From contig JAZQNE010000116.1 of the NCBI GenBank assembly GCA_045627185.1, positions 1 to 16,655 on the forward strand: 16,655 nucleotides of DNA, given 5' to 3'. Shown piece by piece: positions 1 through 6,876 of this stretch; positions within the stretch are counted from its first letter, which is position 1, and the number at the start of each line of letters is the position of its first letter. A program made the position numbers and the translations under genes. Below the pieces are notes generated by a model. The model searched no databases and was not told the origin of the DNA. It saw only the letters and a list, made by a program, of their open reading frames with translations. Origin of the DNA: SZUA-448 sp045627185. Its GTDB lineage: Bacteria; Bacillota; Clostridia; Lachnospirales; Lachnospiraceae.

Positions 1-136
1 GAAATGCTGCATTCATGCGCCGCAGGCGCATTTCATGCCCGCAGGGCATTTCATGCAGCGAAGCTGCATATCATGCGCTGCTAAGCGCATTTCATTGTAG
101 AATCAGTTTCGCTCAAGGAGCGTAACTGATTCTACA
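1..136. repeat. Array of variable short hairpins with constant TTTCAT linkers
   Basis: Consecutive palindromes are joined by near-identical TTTCAT or TTCAT linkers. The units are TGCGCC-GCA-GGCGCA (16-30), TGCCC-GCA-GGGCA (36-48), TGCAGC-GAA-GCTGCA (54-68), TGCGCT-GCTA-AGCGCA (74-89) and a longer one at 96-136 with 13-nt outer arms. Bases 1-11 look like the right half of another unit, so the array probably continues left of the window. Arm sequence changes from unit to unit but pairing is kept. The last unit includes the 3' end of the neighbouring rlmD gene. There is no T-run, so it is not a textbook terminator. It is not CRISPR: the linkers are 5-6 nt and constant. Its function is unknown; it might act as an mRNA 3'-end stabiliser or a REP-like element. 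Confidence 0.8.
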
Positions 137-1374
137 TGCTCTGTCCACGGAAACATATCTACTCCCACTGCTTTCTCAACATGATACCCCTGCTTTGCAA
201 ACAGCCCAAGGTCTCTTGCAAGTGTCTCCGGGCCGCAGGAAACATAGACAATGCGCTGCGGAGACATCACTCCGCAGGCTTTAATGAAGGTTTCGGTGCT
301 TCCCGAGCGGGGCGGATCAAGGAAAAGGCAGTCAACCCTTCCGCCTTCGGAGGCAAACTTTTCAAGGAATTCACCCGCATCGGCGGAATAAAACTCTGCA
401 TTTTCGATTTTGTTGCCCTTTGCATTTCCCACAGCATCTTTTACGGCGGTTTTATTCAGCTCAACGCCTATAACCTTTCCGGCGGTTTTTGCCGCAATCA
501 GGCCGATTGTACCTATTCCGCAATATGCGTCAAAAGCCTTTTCACCCTTTTTTAGAGCGGCAAATTCCATGGCCTTGTTGTATAGAAGCTCTGTCTGCAC
601 CGGATTTACCTGATAAAATGAGCCGGGCGATATCTTAAACCGCACGCCGCAAAGTGTATCAAAAACAAAGCCCGGGCCGTAAAGCGTAATGTTTCGCTCG
701 CCAAGGACCATGGTTGTATCACGGTCATTCACGTTCAGAATAATTGTGGTTATTTCGGGATGTTCCTTCAAAAGAGCCTTTACAAAATTGTTCTTGGATG
801 GGAAAACGGGCGATGTGCATACAAGCACAACCATGATTTCACCGGAAGTATGGCCCGTTCTAACCTGCACATGGCGCAAAAGGCCGTAGCCGCTGCCTTC
901 GCTGTAGGTTGTAATCTTAAAGGATTTCAAAAGCCTGCGGATTGAAACGATGATTCGTGAGGCCTTTTCATCCTCAAGAAGACAGCCGTCCGTCTGAAGC
1001 ACTCTGTGACTGTTTGCCTCATACATGCCGGAAATGGGATTTCCGTTGTGATCATGCGCAAATGCAGCATTCACCTTGTTTCTGTAGTGCTTCGGCTCAT
1101 CCATGCCTATAATGGGCGCAGGTTTAACATAGGGCTTCAGCAGGCCTTCAAGATAAGCCTGTTTCTTTTTCAGCTGTTCCTCATAGGACAGCCCCAGATA
1201 CGCACATCCGCCGCATTTTCCGGCAATGGCGCATTCTGATTTGGCCGAACGTGCGGGCTTTGTATCCGCATGTTTTTTTGAAACATTAACCTGATTATCT
1301 TTTTTCGATTCCCGTTCCGTCAAACTCCGGGATGAAGCTTTCGCTTGCGGTTTCCCCTTCTTGTATGTAGGCAT
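103..1374 (-). CDS. rlmD: RlmD/RumA-type 23S rRNA (uracil-C5)-methyltransferase
   Basis: This SAM-dependent enzyme of the TrmA/RumA family methylates C5 of a uracil in 23S rRNA; the U1939-type specificity is inferred from the family. Visible in the 423-residue product: a Lys/Arg-rich N-terminal extension (1-47), Fe-S ligands C48-X5-C54-X2-C57 plus C131, the SFYQVNP motif (252-258), the SAM-binding DAYCGIGTIG (282-291), LDPPRSG (352-358) and the catalytic Cys in YVSCGPETLARD (C380). The ATG at 1374 is chosen because GGGAG lies 7 nt upstream; an 8-residue longer form starting at 1398 has no comparable site. This start puts the first 80 nt inside the upstream pflX-like gene in another frame. The 3' end lies within a hairpin. 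In Gram-positives the same family includes RlmCD, so the exact target uracil is uncertain. Confidence 0.9.
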   Translation of the reverse strand: MPTYKKGKPQAKASSRSLTERESKKDNQVNVSKKHADTKPARSAKSECAIAGKCGGCAYLGLSYEEQLKKKQAYLEGLLKPYVKPAPIIGMDEPKHYRNKVNAAFAHDHNGNPISGMYEANSHRVLQTDGCLLEDEKASRIIVSIRRLLKSFKITTYSEGSGYGLLRHVQVRTGHTSGEIMVVLVCTSPVFPSKNNFVKALLKEHPEITTIILNVNDRDTTMVLGERNITLYGPGFVFDTLCGVRFKISPGSFYQVNPVQTELLYNKAMEFAALKKGEKAFDAYCGIGTIGLIAAKTAGKVIGVELNKTAVKDAVGNAKGNKIENAEFYSADAGEFLEKFASEGGRVDCLFLDPPRSGSTETFIKACGVMSPQRIVYVSCGPETLARDLGLFAKQGYHVEKAVGVDMFPWTEHVESVTLLERN

Positions 1375-2269
1375 TTTCAACTCCCAGGCGGATAGCAAAA
1401 TCCACCACTCTGTTATATTCTTCCTCCGTCACCTTCCGGGTAAGCTCCGGGAATTTCCGAGCATCATCACCCGAAATAAGCGGCGTATACTGGTTCATAA
1501 TACTGATAAAAATTTTATTTCCATAGGTTTCATAGAGGTAGCGGATAATCCGCTTGGAATCTGCGATGCAGCCCGGCAGAACCAGATGCCGTACGATGAC
1601 TCCGCGCTTAATCAGGCCGGTTTCACTCCTGCAGGCAATATCAGTACTGTCAGTTGCAGCGTCCGGGGTGTTTTCCGCATTTGTGGCCTGGTCACCTTCT
1701 CCAAAAACCGGTTTCCCCGCCTGGCGCACCATTTCTGCTATCGCAGACGTTGCAACATCAAAATAATCGGGTGCATTGCTGTAACGGGCCGACAGCTCCG
1801 CGGACTTGTATTTAAGGTCCGGAAGCCAGATATCCACAAGCCCTTCAAGACGTTTGAGCTGCTCGGCCTTTTCATAGCTTCCGGTGTTATAAACAATGGG
1901 AATCTTCAAGCCGTCACGTTTTGCACGTTCAAGCACCGGAACCAGATGGCCGGCCCAGTGAGTAGGTGTCACCAGATTGATATTGTTTGCTCCCTGTTCC
2001 TGCAATTCCAGAAAGATTTCCGAAAGTCTTTCGTCAGATACCTCTGTACCGCGTTCAGCAAGGGCTATTTTGCGATTTTGGCAGAACACACAGCGTAACG
2101 GGCATCCGGAAAAGAAAACCGTTCCTGAGCCGTTCCGGCCCGAAATACACGGTTCCTCCCAAAAATGAAGAGCGGCGCGTGCAATTCGCACGTTCGCACC
2201 GCCGCCGCAATATCCTGTATTCAGTTCACGGTTCGCACCGCATTCACGCGGGCAAAGTGTACAGTTCAT
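1295..2269 (-). CDS. Radical SAM protein, PflX-like (putative pyruvate formate-lyase-activating family)
   Basis: The 324-residue protein has the radical SAM signature C56-X3-C60-X2-C63 (GCPLRCVFCQN). In front of it is a Cys-rich N-terminus (MNCTLCPRECGANR and then GYCGGG) typical of the COG1313/PflX group of uncharacterised Fe-S proteins related to glycyl-radical-enzyme activases. The C-terminus, QEGETASESFIPEFD, is also family-like. The start at 2269 has GGAG upstream and lies 16 nt after the cdd stop; a longer reading frame to 2404 only shadows cdd. Residues about 190-217 form a polar, low-complexity insertion just before the conserved RGVIVRHLVLPG stretch. No glycyl-radical enzyme is encoded nearby, so the partner is unknown. 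It probably lies in one operon with cdd and rlmD. Confidence 0.85.
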   Translation of the reverse strand: MNCTLCPRECGANRELNTGYCGGGANVRIARAALHFWEEPCISGRNGSGTVFFSGCPLRCVFCQNRKIALAERGTEVSDERLSEIFLELQEQGANNINLVTPTHWAGHLVPVLERAKRDGLKIPIVYNTGSYEKAEQLKRLEGLVDIWLPDLKYKSAELSARYSNAPDYFDVATSAIAEMVRQAGKPVFGEGDQATNAENTPDAATDSTDIACRSETGLIKRGVIVRHLVLPGCIADSKRIIRYLYETYGNKIFISIMNQYTPLISGDDARKFPELTRKVTEEEYNRVVDFAIRLGVENAYIQEGETASESFIPEFDGTGIEKR

Positions 2270-2285
2270 TTTTTTCTCCACAAAA

Positions 2286-2696
2286 TCAGCCCAAATTTTC
2301 CGGTCCAAAGCTTTCCGGAAGCAGCTCCTCAAGCGTGTAAACCTTAATTTTCCCCTGCGCATTGCAAAGAATGATTTCAAAGGTCTTCGGATTGCAGAAT
2401 TCACGCATTACCTGACGGCAAACGCCGCAGGGCGGGCAGAAATCCTTAATCTGACCTTCAGGCCCGCCAACAATGGCAATTGCCTTAAAGTTCTGTTTTC
2501 CTTCGCTTACAGCCTTGAAGAAAGCTGTTCTTTCAGCGCAGTTACTGGGCCCGTAAGCTGCATTTTCAACATTGCAGCCGCGGATAATTTCATCGTTCTC
2601 CGTAACAAGGGCCGCACCTACCTTAAAATGCGAATAGGGTGTGTATGCCATCTTCATGGCTTCTTTTGCTTCATTTACTATTTTTTCGTAATCCAT
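2286..2696 (-). CDS. cdd: Cytidine deaminase
   Basis: It deaminates cytidine and deoxycytidine to uridine forms in pyrimidine salvage; the enzyme is cytosolic, zinc-dependent and usually tetrameric. The 136-residue length matches the small bacterial form. The zinc and catalytic motif NCAERTA (C53, E55 as proton shuttle) and PCGVCRQ (C90, C93) are intact, and the substrate-side stretches YSHFKVGAAL and GCNVENAAYG are present. The ATG at 2696 is chosen because GGGAGG lies just upstream; the ORF extends to 2759 but those extra residues are not family-like. It is the first gene of the cdd / pflX-like / rlmD run and has a good promoter about 80 nt upstream. Confidence 0.95.
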   Translation of the reverse strand: MDYEKIVNEAKEAMKMAYTPYSHFKVGAALVTENDEIIRGCNVENAAYGPSNCAERTAFFKAVSEGKQNFKAIAIVGGPEGQIKDFCPPCGVCRQVMREFCNPKTFEIILCNAQGKIKVYTLEELLPESFGPENLG

Positions 2697-2773
2697 ATTT
2701 CCTCCCATAAGTGTTTTCGGAAGCCCGTCTTCTCCGGATATTCTGCCGAAAACTGACATTCACGTCATTTGAA

Positions 2774-2802
2774 ACTATATAATAACACATTTTCATTTTC
2801 AA
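2774..2802 (-). promoter_or_regulatory. Sigma-A promoter for the cdd operon
   Basis: On the minus strand a -35 box TTGAAA (2797-2802) and a -10 box TATAGT (2774-2779) are separated by exactly 17 bp, in an AT-rich stretch between the agcS terminator and the cdd start. Confidence 0.65.
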
Positions 2803-2822
2803 GTAAACACATAACACCCGTC

Positions 2823-2859
2823 AAAAAAAGCGTTTCGGTCCCTTTACCGGCCGAAACGC
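2823..2859 (-). terminator. Intrinsic terminator of the AgcS-family gene
   Basis: GCGTTTCGG (2830-2838) pairs with CCGAAACGC (2851-2859) as a perfect 9-bp stem with a 12-nt loop. Read on the minus strand it is followed directly by seven T's (2823-2829). It lies 34 nt past the symporter stop codon. Confidence 0.9.
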
Positions 2860-2893
2860 CTGTATAAAGCAGCATTCAATTCGTCGGAAAGAA

Positions 2894-4447
2894 TCACTCT
2901 TCCTCAGTAACCTTTTTCTCCTGTTCGGCCTGGATATCGGGGAATGCGGAGAGAATAGGCTTAACATCCTTTTTGCCCTTGATTTTGCGTTCGGTATAAT
3001 TTCGGGTGACTTTCAGAACAATACCCGAAAGTGACAGAACGCCGATAAGGTTCGGCATCATCATAAGACCGTTGAAGGTATCGGAAATATCCCATGCTAG
3101 CGATGATGTCATAAGTGCCCCCGACATGATCATCAGAACAAAAATGACGTTAAACCACTTGACAGATTTCGATCCGAACAGATACTCAACAGCTTTGGCT
3201 CCGTACTGAGACCATCCGAGAACGGTGGTAAACGCAAACAGCAGCACTGCTATGGCAACAAAGCACTCACCGGGTTTGCCGAAAACATTTCCGAATGCTT
3301 TCGCCACAAGTGTAGCATCGTCAACCTCGCCCACAACAAGACCTGTCGAAATATCTATAAAGCCGGAAGAAAGAACAACAAGTGCCGTCATGGTGCAGAC
3401 AATAATCGTATCGAAGAAAACCTCAAAAATGCCCCACATACCCTGAACTACAGGCTCCGGTGTGTCAGAGGACGAATGAACCATAACAGATGAACCAAGA
3501 CCCGCTTCGTTAGAGAAAACCCCGCGTTTGCATCCCATTGTGATAATCTTTCTGATTCCGATACCGGCTGCACCGCCAGCAACAGCCTTTACACCGAATG
3601 CAAACTTAAATATCGATGCAAAAACAAGACCGATACTCTTATAATTTACACCCACAATAACCAGCGATCCAAGGATGTACAGACCGGCCATGAAAGGCAC
3701 AATTTTTTCTGCAACGGCGGCAATTCTCTGAAGACCTCCGATTACGATAAGTGCCGTAAATACCATAAGAACTGCACCAATAACGAAAGAAACAAGCGGA
3801 ATGTTTCCAAAAACCTTCGCGTCGAACTTCGGGAAAAATGCAGATTTAATATTAAGAGTAATCTTGTTTACCTGGCCCATGTTGCCGATTCCGAATGCGG
3901 CAAGGAGTGCAAACACCGAAAAAAGTGTTGCAAGAACGGTGGATATAACCTTAACCGTTTTTGAGTTTTTATTTTTTCCGAAAACGGTATCCTTAAGGCC
4001 GTCACGCAGATAATACATGGCGCCTCCGCACCATTCGCCTTTTTCGTTGCGTCTGCGGTAATAAATTCCGAGCACATTTTCGGAGTAATTTGTCATCATT
4101 CCCAAAATAGCTGCAATCCACATCCAGAAAACAGCGCCGGGACCGCCGAGTACAATAGCCGTTGCAACACCGGCAATATTACCCGTTCCGATTGTTGCCG
4201 CAAGCGCCGTGCAAAGTGCCTGAAACTGTGAAATGCTTTTCTTGTCGGATTTATTATGAACCTTGCTGCGGAACACACTTCCGATTGTGTTCTTCCACCA
4301 GTGCTTAAAATGTCCGAACTGGAAGAACCGCGTAGCAACCGTAAGAATCACGCCTGTGCCGATCAGAAGCCAAAGCCCGACCTTAACCCAGACAAAATCG
4401 TTAATGGAGCCGTTTACCTCTGCCAACTTGTCCATGAAATCTGCCAT
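2894..4447 (-). CDS. Sodium:alanine/glycine symporter, AgcS family (TC 2.A.25)
   Basis: This inner-membrane carrier imports small neutral amino acids, alanine and/or glycine, with Na+. The 517-residue product has many hydrophobic segments and the family hallmarks LAATIGTGNIAGVATAI and GGPGAVFWMWIAAILGM near the N-terminal third, GGAMYYLRDGL, and KRGVFSNEAGLGSS in the middle. The C-terminal tail is charged and cytosolic-looking (KKVTEEE). The start at 4447 has AAGGAG upstream; a second Met four codons on is a weaker option. The leader contains a glycine aptamer and terminator, which makes glycine the likely regulatory and transported ligand. The gene is monocistronic, with its own terminator, and divergent from the ABC-F gene. 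Confidence 0.93.
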   Translation of the reverse strand: MADFMDKLAEVNGSINDFVWVKVGLWLLIGTGVILTVATRFFQFGHFKHWWKNTIGSVFRSKVHNKSDKKSISQFQALCTALAATIGTGNIAGVATAIVLGGPGAVFWMWIAAILGMMTNYSENVLGIYYRRRNEKGEWCGGAMYYLRDGLKDTVFGKNKNSKTVKVISTVLATLFSVFALLAAFGIGNMGQVNKITLNIKSAFFPKFDAKVFGNIPLVSFVIGAVLMVFTALIVIGGLQRIAAVAEKIVPFMAGLYILGSLVIVGVNYKSIGLVFASIFKFAFGVKAVAGGAAGIGIRKIITMGCKRGVFSNEAGLGSSVMVHSSSDTPEPVVQGMWGIFEVFFDTIIVCTMTALVVLSSGFIDISTGLVVGEVDDATLVAKAFGNVFGKPGECFVAIAVLLFAFTTVLGWSQYGAKAVEYLFGSKSVKWFNVIFVLMIMSGALMTSSLAWDISDTFNGLMMMPNLIGVLSLSGIVLKVTRNYTERKIKGKKDVKPILSAFPDIQAEQEKKVTEEE

Positions 4448-4530
4448 ATTATTTTTCTCCTTGATATTCGCGCATGATTATTCAGCCTCGGTAAGGCCAA
4501 TACGCAGATTCACGAAAGAAAAACCCGGAT

Positions 4531-4565
4531 AAAAAAGAAAGGCATATTGCGCTTTGCAATACACC
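4531..4565 (-). terminator. Riboswitch expression-platform terminator
   Basis: On the minus strand GGTGTATTGC and GCAATATGCC (4541-4565 overall) form a 10-bp stem including two G-U pairs around an AAAGC loop. A T-rich tract (TTTCTTTTTT, 4531-4540) follows. It lies 15 nt downstream of the glycine aptamer and upstream of the symporter RBS, as expected for transcriptional control. Which state, ligand-bound or ligand-free, terminates is not settled here. Confidence 0.75.
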
Positions 4566-4580
4566 ATGAAGAACAAACTT

Positions 4581-4658
4581 TATCTGTCCTTTTGCCTGAG
4601 AGATCGGCACTGTGTGCCTTACACCTTCGGCCCCCGCTTTAACGGGCTTCTCCAGATA
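4581..4658 (-). promoter_or_regulatory. Glycine riboswitch aptamer (single)
   Basis: Read on the minus strand, P1 is TATCTG (4653-4658) with CAGATA (4581-4586). Between them are the conserved glycine-aptamer blocks: CTGGAGAAGCCCG with its hairpin, GCCGAAGGTGTAAG, and the very characteristic ATCTCTCAGGCAAAAGGACA at the 3' side. Only one aptamer is visible, not the tandem pair. It lies in the leader of the AgcS-family symporter, a known target class of glycine riboswitches. About 130 nt separate it from the start codon, with a terminator hairpin in that space. Confidence 0.95.
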
Positions 4659-4676
4659 TATTATTTCGCTGACCGT

Positions 4677-4706
4677 ATATTACAACCATTTATGCAGTTT
4701 TGTCAA
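4677..4706 (-). promoter_or_regulatory. Promoter for the glycine riboswitch and symporter gene
   Basis: On the minus strand a perfect -35 TTGACA (4701-4706) is followed after 18 bp by TAATAT (4677-4682). This puts the transcript start a short distance before the aptamer P1 stem. Confidence 0.65.
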
Positions 4707-4769
4707 CTCAAAAATGAAATAAAATACATTTTTTGTTTTCCGCCTGCAGAGAGCAAAAAAGCGCCCGCA

Positions 4770-4798
4770 TTGACTTTTCCGATATGTATTGATATAAT
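4770..4798 (+). promoter_or_regulatory. Strong sigma-A promoter for the ABC-F gene
   Basis: TTGACT (4770-4775) and a perfect TATAAT (4793-4798) are spaced by 17 bp. It is divergent from the symporter promoter and leaves a leader of about 60 nt before the ATG at 4866. Confidence 0.85.
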
Positions 4799-4812
4799 TC
4801 AAGGCGAAAATT

Positions 4813-4840
4813 TGCCGTATATTGCAAATACGGCATTTGC
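4813..4840 (+). promoter_or_regulatory. ABC-F leader: two mutually exclusive hairpins
   Basis: TGCCGTAT (4813-4820) pairs with ATACGGCA (4828-4835) as an 8-bp stem. Alternatively GCAAAT (4824-4829) pairs with ATTTGC (4835-4840). The stems share bases, so only one can form at a time. No T-run follows the second hairpin, so classical termination is not shown. Whether this is regulatory is an inference. Confidence 0.4.
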
Positions 4841-4865
4841 AGCTTTATGTAATAAGGAGTTTCCC

Positions 4866-6794
4866 ATGATCCTCAGTTGTCACGGCATAACAAAAGCCTT
4901 CGGAACCGATGTCATCCTCGATAACGTCGGTTTTCTTATAAATGAACATGAAAAAGCCGCCATCGTTGGAATTAACGGGGCGGGCAAGTCGACGCTGCTT
5001 AAAATAATCGCGGGTGAAATGCAGGCGGATTCAGGTGACGTAATCCTTGCCAAGGGCAGTTCTTTTGGGTATCTTGCGCAGCATCAGGAGCTCAGCTCGG
5101 GGAATAACGTTTACGACGAATTGCTTTACGTCCGCAGGGATATCCTTGAAAAAGAGGAAATGCTCCGCACACTTGAAAGCGACATGAAATCAGCAGAGGG
5201 TGAAGCGCTTGAGCAGAAGCTTTCCGCTTACACGCGCATCACACACGAGTTTGAGCGGGAGGAAGGCTATGCCTACCGCAGTAAGGTTGTTGGCGTTCTG
5301 AAGGGGCTGGGCTTTTCGGAAGAAGATTTCACAAAGGGCGTCAATACACTCTCCGGTGGTCAAAAAACACGTCTCGCACTCGGACGGCTTCTTCTTCAGA
5401 ATCCTGACCTCATAATGCTTGACGAGCCCATCAACCACCTTGACATCGAATCAATTGCATGGCTTGAGAACTACCTTCTCAACTATAAGGGTGCGGTAAT
5501 AATCGTAGCGCACGACCGTTATTTTATGGATAAAATCGTCACAAAAGTGGTTGAGCTGGATAACGGCAAATCACGTACCTTTGAGGGCAATTATTCCGCC
5601 TACGCGGAAAAGAAAGAGCAGCTGCGCACAATAGAGCTTCAGCACTACCTGAACCAGCAGGAAATCATCAAACATCAGGAAGCTGTTATTGAAAAGCTCC
5701 GTTCGTTCAACCGTGAAAAATCCATCAAACGTGCGGAATCGCGTGAAAAAATGCTTGCAAAAATGGAACGCATTGAGCGTCCTGTTGTACTTGATTCCGA
5801 AATGCATCTGCGTCTTACGCCCTGCATTACAAGCGGCAACGATGTTTTATCCGTCAAAGGCCTTGCAAAATCCTTTGGCGCCCAAACGCTTTTTACCGAT
5901 GTTTCTTTCGAAATCAAGCGTGGTGAACGTCTGGCCATCCTTGGCAGTAACGGCACCGGTAAAACAACAATGCTAAAAATAATCAACGGTCTTCTCTCAG
6001 CCGATGCCGGCGAAATCAAGCCCGGCGTCAAGGTTTATGTTGGCTACTACGATCAGGAACAGCAGGTTCTTCATGACGAAAAGACCGTTTTTGAGGAGAT
6101 TCAGGACGAGTATCCTACCATGACAAACACTGAGGTTCGCACTACTCTTGCCGCTTTCCTCTTTACAAACGATGATGTCTTCAAGCAGGTTAAAGAGCTT
6201 TCCGGCGGTGAGCGCGGACGCGTTTCGCTTGCCAAGCTCATGCTTTCCGAGTCAAACCTTCTTATCCTTGATGAGCCCACAAACCACCTTGACATCGTTT
6301 CAAAGGAAATTCTGGAAAAAGCGCTTACTTCCTATGAAGGCACCGTTCTTTTCGTTTCTCACGACCGCTACTTTGTGAACAAGGTTGCAACCGGCATTCT
6401 TGACCTTACTCACGGAAGAATTGTTCGCTACAACGGCAATTACGAATATTATCTTGAAAAGAAAGATGAAACGGAAGCCCGCCTGTTTGGAGATGGTGCG
6501 GCAGGTACTTCTAATGCTGCATCGTCACAGAATTTGTCGGGTTCTGCAAGCGACAGGGCCGACTGGCAGACTCAGAAGGAACAGCAGGCAAAGGAGCGCA
6601 AGCGCAAGAACGACCTTGCTAAAATTGAGGACCGGATTAACAAGCTTGAACAGGAAGATGCGGCCATCGATAAAAAACTGACCGATGCCACCGTCTTTTC
6701 AAACCATGCAAAACTCATGGAACTCAACAAACGCAAAGAAGAAATCGCTGCCGAAATAGAAACTCTCATGGAGCAGTGGGAGGAACTGATGTAA
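4866..6794 (+). CDS. ABC-F family ATPase (YdiF/Uup-like ribosome-associated)
   Basis: This is a soluble twin-ATPase protein without membrane segments; ABC-F proteins act on ribosomes, in translation quality control or antibiotic protection. Of 642 residues, ABC1 has Walker A GINGAGKST (35-43), LSGGQ (162-166) and Walker B LIMLDEPINHLD (182-193). A charged helical linker spans about 245-305. ABC2 has Walker A GSNGTGKTT (360-368), LSGGE (445-449) and LLILDEPTNHLD. A C-terminal Lys/Glu coiled coil covers about 575-642. The ATG at 4866 is chosen because AAGGAG lies 6 nt upstream; the open frame extends upstream to 4554 but there overlaps the opposite riboswitch. Odd point: the first ATPase has DEPIN where DEPTN is the near-universal form. 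The length and tail suit the YdiF/Uup group rather than EttA. A resistance role cannot be inferred from sequence alone. Confidence 0.9.
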   Translation: MILSCHGITKAFGTDVILDNVGFLINEHEKAAIVGINGAGKSTLLKIIAGEMQADSGDVILAKGSSFGYLAQHQELSSGNNVYDELLYVRRDILEKEEMLRTLESDMKSAEGEALEQKLSAYTRITHEFEREEGYAYRSKVVGVLKGLGFSEEDFTKGVNTLSGGQKTRLALGRLLLQNPDLIMLDEPINHLDIESIAWLENYLLNYKGAVIIVAHDRYFMDKIVTKVVELDNGKSRTFEGNYSAYAEKKEQLRTIELQHYLNQQEIIKHQEAVIEKLRSFNREKSIKRAESREKMLAKMERIERPVVLDSEMHLRLTPCITSGNDVLSVKGLAKSFGAQTLFTDVSFEIKRGERLAILGSNGTGKTTMLKIINGLLSADAGEIKPGVKVYVGYYDQEQQVLHDEKTVFEEIQDEYPTMTNTEVRTTLAAFLFTNDDVFKQVKELSGGERGRVSLAKLMLSESNLLILDEPTNHLDIVSKEILEKALTSYEGTVLFVSHDRYFVNKVATGILDLTHGRIVRYNGNYEYYLEKKDETEARLFGDGAAGTSNAASSQNLSGSASDRADWQTQKEQQAKERKRKNDLAKIEDRINKLEQEDAAIDKKLTDATVFSNHAKLMELNKRKEEIAAEIETLMEQWEELM

Positions 6795-6810
6795 GTATTC
6801 AGCGGCATAA

Positions 6811-6873
6811 AGAAAACCCCAAATGCTGATATGTCCGGTATTCCGGTTACACAGCAGCATTTGGGGTTCATTT
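6811..6873. terminator. Two-way terminator between the ABC-F and gntR genes
   Basis: AACCCCAAATGCTG (6815-6828) pairs perfectly with CAGCATTTGGGGTT (6855-6868). The 26-nt loop itself contains CCGG-TATT-CCGG. T-rich stretches follow on both strands (TTCATTTTG on plus, TTTTCTTT on minus), so it can serve both convergent genes. Confidence 0.85.
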
Positions 6874-6876
6874 TGT

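Noticed and set aside
1..95. CRISPR array
   Set aside because: The constant element is only 5-6 nt and the variable parts are self-complementary; no 20-40 nt repeats or spacers exist and no cas genes are nearby.
1361..2098. Plus-strand open frame of 245 codons opposite the radical SAM gene
   Set aside because: The opposite strand has intact radical SAM motifs and an RBS; this frame shows no recognisable domain or start site.
2270..2404. N-terminal extension of the radical SAM protein
   Set aside because: It overlaps the 3' end of cdd, is not family-like, and the ATG at 2269 has its own GGAG and begins the Cys-rich N-terminus.
4554..4865. Upstream extension of the ABC-F reading frame by 104 residues
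   Set aside because: It runs antisense to the glycine riboswitch and over the ABC-F promoter; the ATG at 4866 has a strong RBS and gives the normal length and N-terminus.
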